Source of the DNA: Candidatus Foliamicus numerosus
GTDB lineage: Bacteria; Pseudomonadota; Gammaproteobacteria; Steroidobacterales; Foliamicaceae
Assembly (NCBI GenBank): GCA_028285945.1
Contig: JAPYNE010000046.1
Location: 1-43,426, forward strand
Direction: 5' to 3'
Length of the DNA stretch: 43,426 nucleotides
The position numbers and the translations under genes were made by a program. The notes beneath the pieces were generated by a model, which was not told the DNA's origin, did not search any database, and saw only the letters and a program-made list of their open reading frames with translations. Positions 26,568 to 33,993 of this stretch are shown one piece after another; the first letter of the stretch is position 1, and every line of letters begins with the position of its first letter.

Positions 26568-27452
26568 TCAAGAGGCGAGAAGCTCAAGGGCGGTCTTGTA
26601 TTTTTCGGCGGTGCGCGCAACCACGTCTTCGGGCAGGCGCGGTGCCGGCGGCTGATGGTTCCACGACACCGAATTCAGATAATCGCGCACGTACTGCTTG
26701 TCGTAGCTCGGCGGCGACACGCCCACCTGGTAGTTGGCGGCGGGCCAGAAACGCGAGGAATCGGGCGTGAGCACTTCGTCGATCAGCACCAGTTGGCCGG
26801 CGGCATTGATCCCGAATTCGAACTTGGTGTCGGCCACGATGATGCCGCGGCTGGCCGCATGCTCCGCGCCGTAAGCGAACAGCGCCAGGGAAACGTCGCG
26901 CACCCGCTCGGCCAGCTCCCGGCCCACCAGCGCGGCCGCCTGGTCGATGCCGATGTTCTCGTCGTGTTCGCCCGGCGCGGCCTTGGTGGCGGGCGTGAAA
27001 ATCGGTTCCGGCAGGCGCTCGGCCAGCCGCAATCCTTGCGGCAGGCGGATTCCGCAAACCTCGCCGCTGGCTTGGTAGTCCTTCCATCCGGAGCCGATCA
27101 GGTAGCCGCGAACCACGGCTTCGATAGGCAGCGCGCGCACTCTTTCCATCAGAACGGCCCGGGAGGCGAGGTCGGCAAGCTCGCGCGGGTCAAGGCCATC
27201 CACCACCGCGTCCACAGGCGTGTCCAGCAGCGCGTTCGGCACAATGTGCCCGGTATTGGCGAACCAGTAACGCGACAGGCCGGTCAGCACCGCGCCCTTG
27301 CCGGGTATCGGGTCCGGCAGGACCACGTCGAAGGCCGAGATGCGGTCGCTGGTCACCAGAAGGAGGCGGTCCTCGCCCACCGCGTAAAGATCGCGCACCT
27401 TGCCGCGGCCAATGGCCTCAAGGCCCGGAATTTCAGTATAGGATACGGTCAC
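26568..27452 (-). CDS. purC: Phosphoribosylaminoimidazole-succinocarboxamide synthase
   Basis: 294 residues, the longer PurC type. It joins aspartate to CAIR in purine synthesis using ATP. Motifs: GRGKVRDLYAVGEDRLLLV, SDRISAFDVVLPDPIPGKG, EAVVRGYLIGSGWKDYQ, TKAAPGEHDENI and DTKFEFGIN. It starts with GTG, supported by AGGAGG six bases upstream. Divergent from djlA. Confidence 0.96.
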   Translation of the reverse strand: MTVSYTEIPGLEAIGRGKVRDLYAVGEDRLLLVTSDRISAFDVVLPDPIPGKGAVLTGLSRYWFANTGHIVPNALLDTPVDAVVDGLDPRELADLASRAVLMERVRALPIEAVVRGYLIGSGWKDYQASGEVCGIRLPQGLRLAERLPEPIFTPATKAAPGEHDENIGIDQAAALVGRELAERVRDVSLALFAYGAEHAASRGIIVADTKFEFGINAAGQLVLIDEVLTPDSSRFWPAANYQVGVSPPSYDKQYVRDYLNSVSWNHQPPAPRLPEDVVARTAEKYKTALELLAS

Positions 27453-27548
27453 TGCCTGCCTCCTGGTTCGTGCATGAAGGGCGTATTCTAGTGCCCTTCA
27501 AGCGCGTGGCGGGGGGCTTGCTCCAAAGCCTGAGAGACCCGCGCCCCT

Positions 27549-28361
27549 ATGCCCCTCTTTCTCCTCGGAAAAGTTGCCGGATTCACCCTCGGCTTTATGT
27601 TCGGCAGCTTGCCGGGCGCGTTTCTCGGACTGTTGCTGGGACACATGGCGGACCGCAGCATGGTGGGCAGGGCGGCAGGTTTTCGTCCCGCCTTCTCGAC
27701 CGGCACGGAAAACCGGCGGCAGGTTTTCTACGCGGCCACCTTCCGGGTTATGGGGCATATCGCCAAGGCCGACGGCCGGGTGAGCGAAGAGGAGATCCGC
27801 GCGGCGCGCCAGATCATGCAGAGCATGCGGCTGAACGCCTCCCAGATGCAGCAGGCGATCGCTTACTTCAATGAAGGGAAGTCGCCGGCCTTCGATCTGG
27901 ACCACGAGCTGTCGGAGATGAGCGAGGCCTGCCGGGGCCAGCCGCTGCTGCGGCAGTTCTTCGTGCATAACCAGTTCTTCGTGGCGTTCGCGCACGGCGA
28001 TGTGACCCGTGAGGAGCGCACGGTCTTGAATCGCATCGGCGAAGCCCTGGGCCTTTCGCAGTGGCATATCAGCCAGCTCGAGGCGCAGGCGCGCATGCGG
28101 TTCGGCTTCGCGGGAGGAAACGGAAGCGCCGGGCCTTCGCAAACGCAACCGCTGGGGGACGCCTACCGGGCGCTGGGCGTGAAATCAAGCGCCAGCGATC
28201 AGGAAATCAAGACCGCCTACCGGCGCCTGATGAAGGAAAACCATCCCGACAAGCTGGTGGCCCGCGGCCTGCCCGAGGCGATGATGGAACGGGCCCGCGA
28301 GCGAACCCGCGAAGTGAACCGCGCCTACGAACGCATCAAGGAGCAGCGCGGCATCCGCTAG
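27549..28361 (+). CDS. djlA: DnaJ-like membrane co-chaperone DjlA
   Basis: 270 residues. One N-terminal glycine-rich membrane segment (about 7-32) is followed by a TerB-like helical domain (about 55-190, starting FYAATFRVMGHIAKADGRVS) and a C-terminal J domain with the HPD tripeptide near 231 (KENHPDKLVARG). This is the type III J-protein architecture: it stimulates DnaK at the inner membrane. No strong ribosome-binding site is seen before the ATG. Divergent from purC, convergent with rpe. Confidence 0.93.
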   Translation: MPLFLLGKVAGFTLGFMFGSLPGAFLGLLLGHMADRSMVGRAAGFRPAFSTGTENRRQVFYAATFRVMGHIAKADGRVSEEEIRAARQIMQSMRLNASQMQQAIAYFNEGKSPAFDLDHELSEMSEACRGQPLLRQFFVHNQFFVAFAHGDVTREERTVLNRIGEALGLSQWHISQLEAQARMRFGFAGGNGSAGPSQTQPLGDAYRALGVKSSASDQEIKTAYRRLMKENHPDKLVARGLPEAMMERARERTREVNRAYERIKEQRGIR

Positions 28362-28439
28362 CCCGCGCATCCCTCGCGCAATACAAGCCGCCTCCGGACC
28401 GATCACGCCAAAATCGCGCTCGAATCCGCGAGTGACGGG

Positions 28440-29105
28440 CTAATCGCCTAAGGCGGCGCGCATTTCGGTGATGGCGGCGGCGTAGTTGGCGGCGCCGAAG
28501 ATGGCGGAGCCGGCCACGAAGGTGTCCGCGCCGGCGGCGGCGATTTCCGCGATATTCGATGCTTTCACGCCGCCGTCCACCTCCAGCCACACGTCGCGGC
28601 CGGAAGCGTCGATGCGCTTTCTGGCCTCGGCGATCTTGTCCAGGCTTTGCGGGATGAACCGCTGGCCGCCGAATCCGGGGTTCACGGACATGACGAGCAC
28701 CAAGTCCAGCGTGTGCAGGGTGTGGTCGAGCCAGTGCAGCGGCGTGGCGGGGTTGAACGCCAAGCCCGGCCGGCAGCCCTGCTCGCGGATCAGGGCGATG
28801 GTGCGATCGACATGGCCGCTGGCTTCGGGGTGGAAGCTAACGATGCTGGCGCCGGCTTTTGCGAAGGCGCAGGCCAGCTCGTCCACGGGACTCACCATCA
28901 GATGCACGTCGATGGGCACCTCGATTCCGTGATCGCGCAAGGCCCGGCACACCAGCGGCCCCACGGTCAGATTGGGCACATAGTGATGATCCATCACATC
29001 GAAATGGATAACGTCGGCGCCCGCTTCAAGCACGGCCTCGACCTCTTCCCCTAAGCGGGCGAAATCGGCGGAAAGTATCGACGGGGCAATGCGAGCGCGT
29101 TTCAT
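28440..29105 (-). CDS. rpe: Ribulose-phosphate 3-epimerase
   Basis: 221 residues, standard size. A TIM barrel interconverting ribulose-5- and xylulose-5-phosphate in the pentose phosphate pathway. Visible signatures: [54 protein letters not shown] and [11 protein letters not shown], which contain the metal-binding His and Asp and the phosphate-binding loops. The ATG start agrees with the family. Confidence 0.96.
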   Translation of the reverse strand: MKRARIAPSILSADFARLGEEVEAVLEAGADVIHFDVMDHHYVPNLTVGPLVCRALRDHGIEVPIDVHLMVSPVDELACAFAKAGASIVSFHPEASGHVDRTIALIREQGCRPGLAFNPATPLHWLDHTLHTLDLVLVMSVNPGFGGQRFIPQSLDKIAEARKRIDASGRDVWLEVDGGVKASNIAEIAAAGADTFVAGSAIFGAANYAAAITEMRAALGD

Positions 29106-29206
29106 GGGGCGACCTTATGCTGCGACACGCTCATGATAGTGCTTGCTAGCGCCATGCAGCTGCGCAGGGCCGGACCGTAAAGCTTAGGCTTGCCGTTTTC
29201 GATCCT

Positions 29207-29310
29207 GCCTTTTCCTGCCGATTCCTTCCGGGAGACGCATAAATCCATCCTTGGAGCTTGCTCCGGCATCCTGCCTTCGATACTCCCGGAAGGAAGTGGG
29301 AGGAAAAGGC
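29207..29310 (+). repeat. Long hairpin element G
   Basis: Arms 29207-29234 / 29283-29310 pair except for about four adjacent central positions. The core is ACGCATAAATCCATCCTTGG followed by AGCTTGCTCCGGCATCCTG, a third core type shared in part with the copies at 30011 and 36966. Between rpe and coq7. Confidence 0.82.
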
Positions 29311-29347
29311 TGCGGTCGTGCATAGTGCTGGCGGGGCTCGCGGGGCT

Positions 29348-29989
29348 TTAGAGATAGCGGGCGGTGGTGGTCATCACTTTCGATGCGAAGCGCATGGCGG
29401 CGCGGGCGGGCTCGGGCAGGGGTTCGCCGCCGGCCTCCTCGGCATTGCGGCCGTGGCGGATTTCGTCCTCGCGCATGCGCTCGAGGATCCTGCGGCTGCG
29501 AAGGTCGGAGGGCGGCAATTCCTGAAGATGGCTGTCGAGATGCTGTTCCACCTGCGCTTCGGTTTCGGCCAGGAAACCCAGGCTTGAGCGGTCGCCAAAC
29601 AGGCCGGCCAGCGCGCCGATGCCGAAGGAGCCGGCATACCACAGCGGCGTGAGCAGGCTGCGCCGCCCGTTGAGTTCGCCGATCCTGTCCTCGCACCACT
29701 TAAGATGGCGGCCTTCCTCGGAGGCGGCCTCCAGAAGGCTTCGGCGCACTGTCTCGTTGCGCGCCACTAAGGCCTGGCCGCGGTACAGGGCCTGCGCCGA
29801 CACCTCGCCGGCGTGGTTGACACGCATCAGGCCGGCACTGAATTCGCGCTCCTGGGCGGATGTCACGGAATCCTCGGCATCGCCGGCGGGATTGTCGGCA
29901 GCGGGCGCAGGCTCGCCGGCGCACACGCGCAGCGCATGGCCCAGTTCCGCGAGAACCTTGTCGCCGATGGAGCTTTCGTTGTCAGGCAT
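29348..29989 (-). CDS. coq7: Demethoxyubiquinone hydroxylase (Coq7 type)
   Basis: 213 residues. A di-iron hydroxylase of ubiquinone synthesis, membrane-associated. The ligand motifs are in order: [15 protein letters not shown] (E62), [12 protein letters not shown] (E92, H95), then [12 protein letters not shown] and [12 protein letters not shown]. Two weakly hydrophobic segments around 120-140 fit interfacial membrane binding. Residues 20-50 are a low-complexity Ala/Pro/Asp stretch. Its presence implies aerobic respiration with ubiquinone. Confidence 0.94.
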   Translation of the reverse strand: MPDNESSIGDKVLAELGHALRVCAGEPAPAADNPAGDAEDSVTSAQEREFSAGLMRVNHAGEVSAQALYRGQALVARNETVRRSLLEAASEEGRHLKWCEDRIGELNGRRSLLTPLWYAGSFGIGALAGLFGDRSSLGFLAETEAQVEQHLDSHLQELPPSDLRSRRILERMREDEIRHGRNAEEAGGEPLPEPARAAMRFASKVMTTTARYL

Positions 29990-30010
29990 GATTCAACCGG
30001 TCTGGCGTTG

Positions 30011-30119
30011 GCTTTTTCCCCGGCCCCCTGTTTGCGGGAGGCGCATCAATCCATCCTTGGAGCCTGGCCTCGCCATCTTTGGCTCGGACAATCCCGGAAA
30101 CAGGAGCCCGGGGGAAGGC
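30011..30119 (+). repeat. Long hairpin element H, degenerate copy
   Basis: Arms 30011-30039 / 30092-30119 pair imperfectly (several mismatches and length differences). The core is GCGCATCAATCCATCCTTGG then AGCCTGGCCTCGCCATC. Between coq7 and tRNA-Gln. It appears to be decaying. Confidence 0.7.
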
Positions 30120-30162
30120 CGCAAGGATTGATGCTAACACTGCGGAAGCGGAATTGCGGAGG

Positions 30163-30236
30163 TGGCTGGGGGACCAGGATTCGAACCTGGATTCTCGGAG
30201 TCAGAGTCCGATGTCTTGCCGTTAGACGATCCCCCA
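30163..30236 (-). tRNA. tRNA-Gln (CTG)
   Basis: 74 bases including CCA. It starts with the unpaired T typical of tRNA-Gln (TGGGGGATC...GTCCCCCAGCCA). The anticodon loop CTCTGAC gives anticodon CTG. It lies just downstream of rpsI on the same strand. Confidence 0.94.
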
Positions 30237-30275
30237 CCCGCCGGCATCGGCTCGCCGCGCGGCGCCGCGCAACGA

Positions 30276-30668
30276 TCAGCGTTTGGAGTACTGGGTGGCG
30301 CGGCGGGCCTTTCTCAGGCCCACTTTCTTGCGCTCCACCTTGCGCGCGTCGCGGGTCACGTAGCCGGCTGCGCGCAGCTTGGGACGCAACTCCTCGTCGT
30401 ATTGAAGCAGGGCGCGCGTCAGGCCATGGCGTATCGCGCCGGCCTGGCCGGTGGTGCCGCCGCCGCGAACGTTCATGGTAACGTCCATTCGACCTTCCAT
30501 GCCCGCCACCTTCAGCGGCTGATGAACGATCATGCGGGCCGTCTTGCGTCCGAAAAACTCATCGAGCGGGCGCCTGTTCACGGTCACTTGGCCGGTGCCG
30601 GGCCGCATATACACCCGCGCCGCGGATGTCTTGCGCCTGCCGGTGCCGTAGTACACGTTCTCGCTCAT
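30276..30668 (-). CDS. rpsI: 30S ribosomal protein S9
   Basis: 130 residues, exact family length. Starts [19 protein letters not shown] and ends with the basic tail [16 protein letters not shown], whose last residues reach the P-site tRNA. It overlaps rplM by four bases (ATGA), the universal rplM-rpsI pair. Confidence 0.98.
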   Translation of the reverse strand: MSENVYYGTGRRKTSAARVYMRPGTGQVTVNRRPLDEFFGRKTARMIVHQPLKVAGMEGRMDVTMNVRGGGTTGQAGAIRHGLTRALLQYDEELRPKLRAAGYVTRDARKVERKKVGLRKARRATQYSKR

Positions 30669-31099
30669 GCGCTGATCTCCAAGGGCACGGGCTGCTGGGC
30701 GCCGTGCTTGTGCTCGGCCCCCGGATAAACCTTGAGTTTTTTGAGCATGGCGCGGCCTAGGCGGTTTTTGGGCAGCATCCCCCGCACGGCGGAGTGAATG
30801 GCCCGCTCGGGCGCATCCTGCATAACCTTCTTCAGCGGAACGGACTTCAGGTTGCCGATATAGCCGGTATGGCGGTGGTACATCTTCTGGTTCAATTTGT
30901 CGCCGGTCACGCGCACCCTGGAGGCATTGATGACCACGATGAAATCGCCGGTATCCACATGCGGGGTGTACTCGGGCTTATGCTTGCCGCGCAGGCGCAC
31001 GGCCAATTCGCTGGCCAGCCGGCCCAGCGTGCAGCCTGCGGCATCCACCAGGAACCAGTCCTGCCTGACCTGCCCCGGTTTTGCGGAAACGGTGCGCAT
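30665..31099 (-). CDS. rplM: 50S ribosomal protein L13
   Basis: 144 residues. Signatures: [59 protein letters not shown] and the C-terminal [17 protein letters not shown]. First gene of the rplM-rpsI operon; a long hairpin element lies about 150 bases upstream, between it and phoR. Confidence 0.98.
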   Translation of the reverse strand: MRTVSAKPGQVRQDWFLVDAAGCTLGRLASELAVRLRGKHKPEYTPHVDTGDFIVVINASRVRVTGDKLNQKMYHRHTGYIGNLKSVPLKKVMQDAPERAIHSAVRGMLPKNRLGRAMLKKLKVYPGAEHKHGAQQPVPLEISA

Positions 31100-31249
31100 A
31101 CTCGTTATTTAATCAGATGGGCCTGTTTGAGGCCAGAAGGCGCGGATTCTACACGATCGCAGCTCCCGCTGCCGGCTTGGCCCGCGCTTTTTCTTGCGAG
31201 CGCGCCCAGCTTGCCCGCTTTCCGCTTGATGCAGAACCGTGCTTCCTCC

Positions 31250-31357
31250 GCCTTGACTCCGCCCCTTTCCCGCAGGAGACGCATGAACCCATCCATGGGG
31301 CTTGGCGGCGGCTGTCCTGCCGCCGACACTCCTGCGGGAAAGGGGCGGAGTCAAGGC
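31250..31357 (+). repeat. Long hairpin element I
   Basis: Perfect 29-bp arms (31250-31278 / 31329-31357), closing pairs GCAGGAG/CTCCTGC and a type 1 core identical to that of element C but in the opposite orientation. It lies between the phoR stop and rplM. Confidence 0.92.
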
Positions 31358-31384
31358 TCACATTGGCGCTGGCACCAGTGCGGG

Positions 31385-32692
31385 CTAGGGCGCTTCGCCG
31401 ATACGCGCGGGCGGAAAATGGCAGGTGAAGGTGCTGCCCGAGCCGGGCTTGCTTTCGATTTCGAGACGGCCACCGTGGCGGTTCAGCACATGCTTGACTA
31501 TGGCCAGCCCCAGGCCGGTGCCGGGCACCACGGGGCTGCCCTCGCCGCGCACCCGGTAGAACCGCTCGGTGAGGCGCGGCAGGTGCTCGCGCCGAATTCC
31601 GATGCCGCTGTCGGTTGAGGAAATGCGCCCCCCGGACCGGCTGGCTTCCCAGCGCAACACGACCTTCCCGCCGGGCGGCGTAAAAGCCACCGCATTGATC
31701 GCCAGATTGGTTGCAACCGAGCGGATTTCAAATTCCTCGCCAAGCAGGGGCCGGTCGCTCTCGACTTCCGCGAAAATATCCAACTGGCCGGCACAGCGCG
31801 CCGTGCCCACCTGCACTGCATCTCCGAGCACGTCCATCATGTTCAAAGGCGCAAAGCCGGGCGGCGTTTCGGACGTTTCCAGCCGCGACAGCTCGAGGAG
31901 ATCGCGCACCAGCCGGGTCATGCGGTCGCACTGCGATGCCATGTGCTGGACCGGATCGTTCCATCGTTCGGGGAAATCCTCGTCTTCGCTCATCGACTCA
32001 AGGTAGCCGGTCAGCACTGTAAGCGGCGTCTGTAGCTCATGCGAGGCATTGGCCACGAAATCGGAGCGGGTCTTGTCGGCAAGCACGGCGGTTGTGACAT
32101 CGCGCACCAGCAGCAGGAACTGCTTTTCGGCATAAGGCACCCGCTGCGCCTCCAGCCATGCGTCGGGCTGCTCGGGCGATTTGAAGCGAACCAGTTCCTT
32201 GCCGCCGCGCTCAAGCCAGCTCGCGAACTCGGGATCGCGGATCAGTTTGAGCGCGGGGCGGCCCTTGTCCAGCCGCTTGCGCACGCCCAGCATACGGCGA
32301 GCCTGCCGGTTGCTCACCACAACCTCGCCCTGATCGTTGAGAACCAGGGCCGCATCGGGGAACGACCGGGCTGTGCTGCGCAGGGCCTTGAGCACCTGCT
32401 TGAGCCGCTGTTCCGCCTGCTCAGTGCGGCTCTCCAGATCGCTGAGCTGCTGCGGCAGTTCGGCAAAGGAGAACGCGCCGCCGGACCAGGCATCGGCATC
32501 GAACAACTGCGACAACTCGCCGGCGGCGCGCAACTGGACCGACAACTCCCATGCCAGAACCAGCACCACGCCGGCCAAGGCGCCCGCAAGCGGCATTCCG
32601 GCCAGCAGCCAGCCAGCGGCAGCCAGCGCTGCCGCGGCTGCGCAGGCACGCAGCGTTATGCGCAGAAACAGTTTGCGAACCAGAGTATCCAC
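31385..32692 (-). CDS. phoR: Phosphate-regulon sensor kinase PhoR
   Basis: 435 residues, GTG start. Two adjacent hydrophobic segments (about 13-50) anchor it with almost no periplasmic part, as in E. coli PhoR. A charged linker and PAS domain (about 105-205) precede the HisKA site FVANASHELQTPL (H218) and the ATPase boxes NLAINAVAFTP, DSGIGIRREHL and GTGLGLAIVKH. It phosphorylates PhoB when phosphate is short. It lies 65 bases downstream of phoB. No pst or phoU gene is in the window. Confidence 0.92.
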   Translation of the reverse strand: MDTLVRKLFLRITLRACAAAAALAAAGWLLAGMPLAGALAGVVLVLAWELSVQLRAAGELSQLFDADAWSGGAFSFAELPQQLSDLESRTEQAEQRLKQVLKALRSTARSFPDAALVLNDQGEVVVSNRQARRMLGVRKRLDKGRPALKLIRDPEFASWLERGGKELVRFKSPEQPDAWLEAQRVPYAEKQFLLLVRDVTTAVLADKTRSDFVANASHELQTPLTVLTGYLESMSEDEDFPERWNDPVQHMASQCDRMTRLVRDLLELSRLETSETPPGFAPLNMMDVLGDAVQVGTARCAGQLDIFAEVESDRPLLGEEFEIRSVATNLAINAVAFTPPGGKVVLRWEASRSGGRISSTDSGIGIRREHLPRLTERFYRVRGEGSPVVPGTGLGLAIVKHVLNRHGGRLEIESKPGSGSTFTCHFPPARIGEAP

Positions 32693-32757
32693 AGTTCAAT
32701 ATCGTCGTTGCCGCGCGCCGCTCCTCGGGCGCGCCCGCAAAGCATCGGATGGCGGCG

Positions 32758-33441
32758 CTAGTTTAATGAGAAACGGTAGCCCGCGCCCCGCACCGTCTGG
32801 ATATAGCCGGCCGCTCCATGCGGTTCCATGGCTTGGCGAAGCCGGCGAATATGCACGTCCACAGTGCGTTCCTCAACAAACACCGCTGGCCCCCACACGC
32901 GGTCCAGCAGTTGCGCACGGCTGAACACTCGCTCGGGACGCTCCATGAACAGGCGCAAAAGCCGAAACTCGGTGGGACCCAGCGCGAGCGCGCCGTCGGC
33001 GGAAGTCACCCGGTGGCTTTGCGGGTTAAGCGTGAGGCAGCCGCGGGCAATAACCTCCTCGCTGCTGCGCTGGGTGCGCCGCAGCACCGCATTGATCCGC
33101 GCCAGCAGTTCGCGGCTGGAAAAAGGCTTGGTGACGTAATCGTCGGCGCCGCTGCTCAAGCCGGCAATCTTGTCCTGTTCCTGGGAACGGGCGGTCACCA
33201 TGATGATGGCCACGTCGCGCGTTTCCGGCGTGCGCTTGATCCAGCGCGTTAAATCCAGCCCGCTGCCGTCGGGCAGCATCCAGTCGATGATCGCCAAGTC
33301 CGGAAGCCGCTGGCCAATCGCTTTGCGGGCGGCCTGCGAGTCCTCCGCCTCGCGGACCTCGAAGTCCGCGCGGCGGAGATTAAACGCCAGCATGCCGCGT
33401 ATGGCGCTCTCGTCTTCAACTACCAGAATATCGTGCGGCAT
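32758..33441 (-). CDS. phoB: Phosphate-regulon response regulator PhoB
   Basis: 227 residues from the ATG at 33441, which has GGAAGG just upstream; a TTG four codons earlier is possible. Receiver domain with acidic pair ED (9-10 of ILVVEDES), phospho-acceptor D53 in IIDWMLPDGSG and KPFS lysine, then an OmpR-type winged helix (TEFRLLRLFMERPERVFSR, RTVDVHIRRLRQAM, VRGAGYRF). It activates genes bearing Pho boxes. Its upstream region is occupied by tandem hairpin-element halves. Confidence 0.94.
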   Translation of the reverse strand: MPHDILVVEDESAIRGMLAFNLRRADFEVREAEDSQAARKAIGQRLPDLAIIDWMLPDGSGLDLTRWIKRTPETRDVAIIMVTARSQEQDKIAGLSSGADDYVTKPFSSRELLARINAVLRRTQRSSEEVIARGCLTLNPQSHRVTSADGALALGPTEFRLLRLFMERPERVFSRAQLLDRVWGPAVFVEERTVDVHIRRLRQAMEPHGAAGYIQTVRGAGYRFSLN

Positions 33442-33480
33442 AACGCCTTCCAATTATGCCACCTCGCTTAGGGGCACCAT

Positions 33481-33788
33481 CGCCCGCGTTTCTTGGCCGA
33501 CCTTCCTTCGCAGGAGACGCATGAACCCATCCATGGGGCTCGGCTGGGGCATCCTGCCCCAAGCGCGCTGTGCCATCGCCCGCGTTTCTTGGCCGACCTT
33601 CCTTCGCAGGAGACGCATGAACCCGTCCATGGGGGCCGGCTGGGGCATCCTGCCCCAAGCGCGCTGTGCCATCGCCCGCGTTTCTTGGCCGACCTTCCTT
33701 CGCAGGAGACGCATGAACCCGTCCATGGGGCTCGGCTGGGGCATCCTGCCCCAGACGCTCCTGCGAAGGAAGGTCGGCCAAGAAACGC
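33481..33788 (+). repeat. Tandem array of element left halves with one right arm (element J)
   Basis: Three tandem units with an exact 96-base period start at 33481, 33577 and 33673. Each contains the left arm and the core ACGCATGAACCCGTCCATGG then CTCGGCTGGGGCATCCTGCC. Only the last is closed by a right arm: perfect 31-bp pairing 33678-33708 / 33758-33788. In the first two units the position of the right arm is taken by AAGCGCGCTGTGCCATCGCC. Units differ by only a few bases, so the duplication is recent. Confidence 0.93.
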
Positions 33789-33839
33789 TACCGCCGGTAT
33801 TGGCAAGGCAATGGAGTTGTCCGGAGCGCACCAACGGTA

Positions 33840-33951
33840 GCGCTTTTTCCCCGTCCCTCCTTCGCCGGAGCGTTGGAGGCAGGATGCCGGAACCGAGCCA
33901 CAGGGATGTGCTTGTTGCGTCTCCGGCGAAGGAGGGACGGGGAAAAAGCGC
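33840..33951 (-). repeat. Long hairpin element K
   Basis: Perfect 31-bp arms (33840-33870 / 33921-33951), closing pairs GCCGGAG/CTCCGGC. The core on the minus strand has CACATCCCTGTGGCTCGG and GGCATCCTGCCTCCAACG, the same type as element F. It lies 42 bases after the end of the lipoprotein gene. Confidence 0.92.
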
Positions 33952-33993
33952 GGGCGATAGCAAGGTCATCACGCAATGGCCGGAAAAAGGCAG

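Larger units (their letters stand above)
33442..33993. other. phoB upstream region built of hairpin elements
   Basis: No gene is supported; all frames here are translations of repeats. From left to right on the + strand: about 35 bases of unique sequence, the tandem array 33481-33788, about 50 unique bases, element K 33840-33951 and about 40 bases to the lipoprotein stop. No Pho box or promoter for phoB was recognised. Confidence 0.6.

Noticed and set aside
33481-33788. The three regularly spaced repeats as a CRISPR array
   Set aside because: Units are 96 bp long, tandem without unique spacers, and their arms form a hairpin with the terminal right arm; no cas gene is near.
33454-33972. Open frames with repeated text such as MDGFMRL or WMGSCVS between phoB and the lipoprotein
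   Set aside because: These are translations of the hairpin-element array in different frames, with no ribosome-binding sites and no conservation beyond the repeat.
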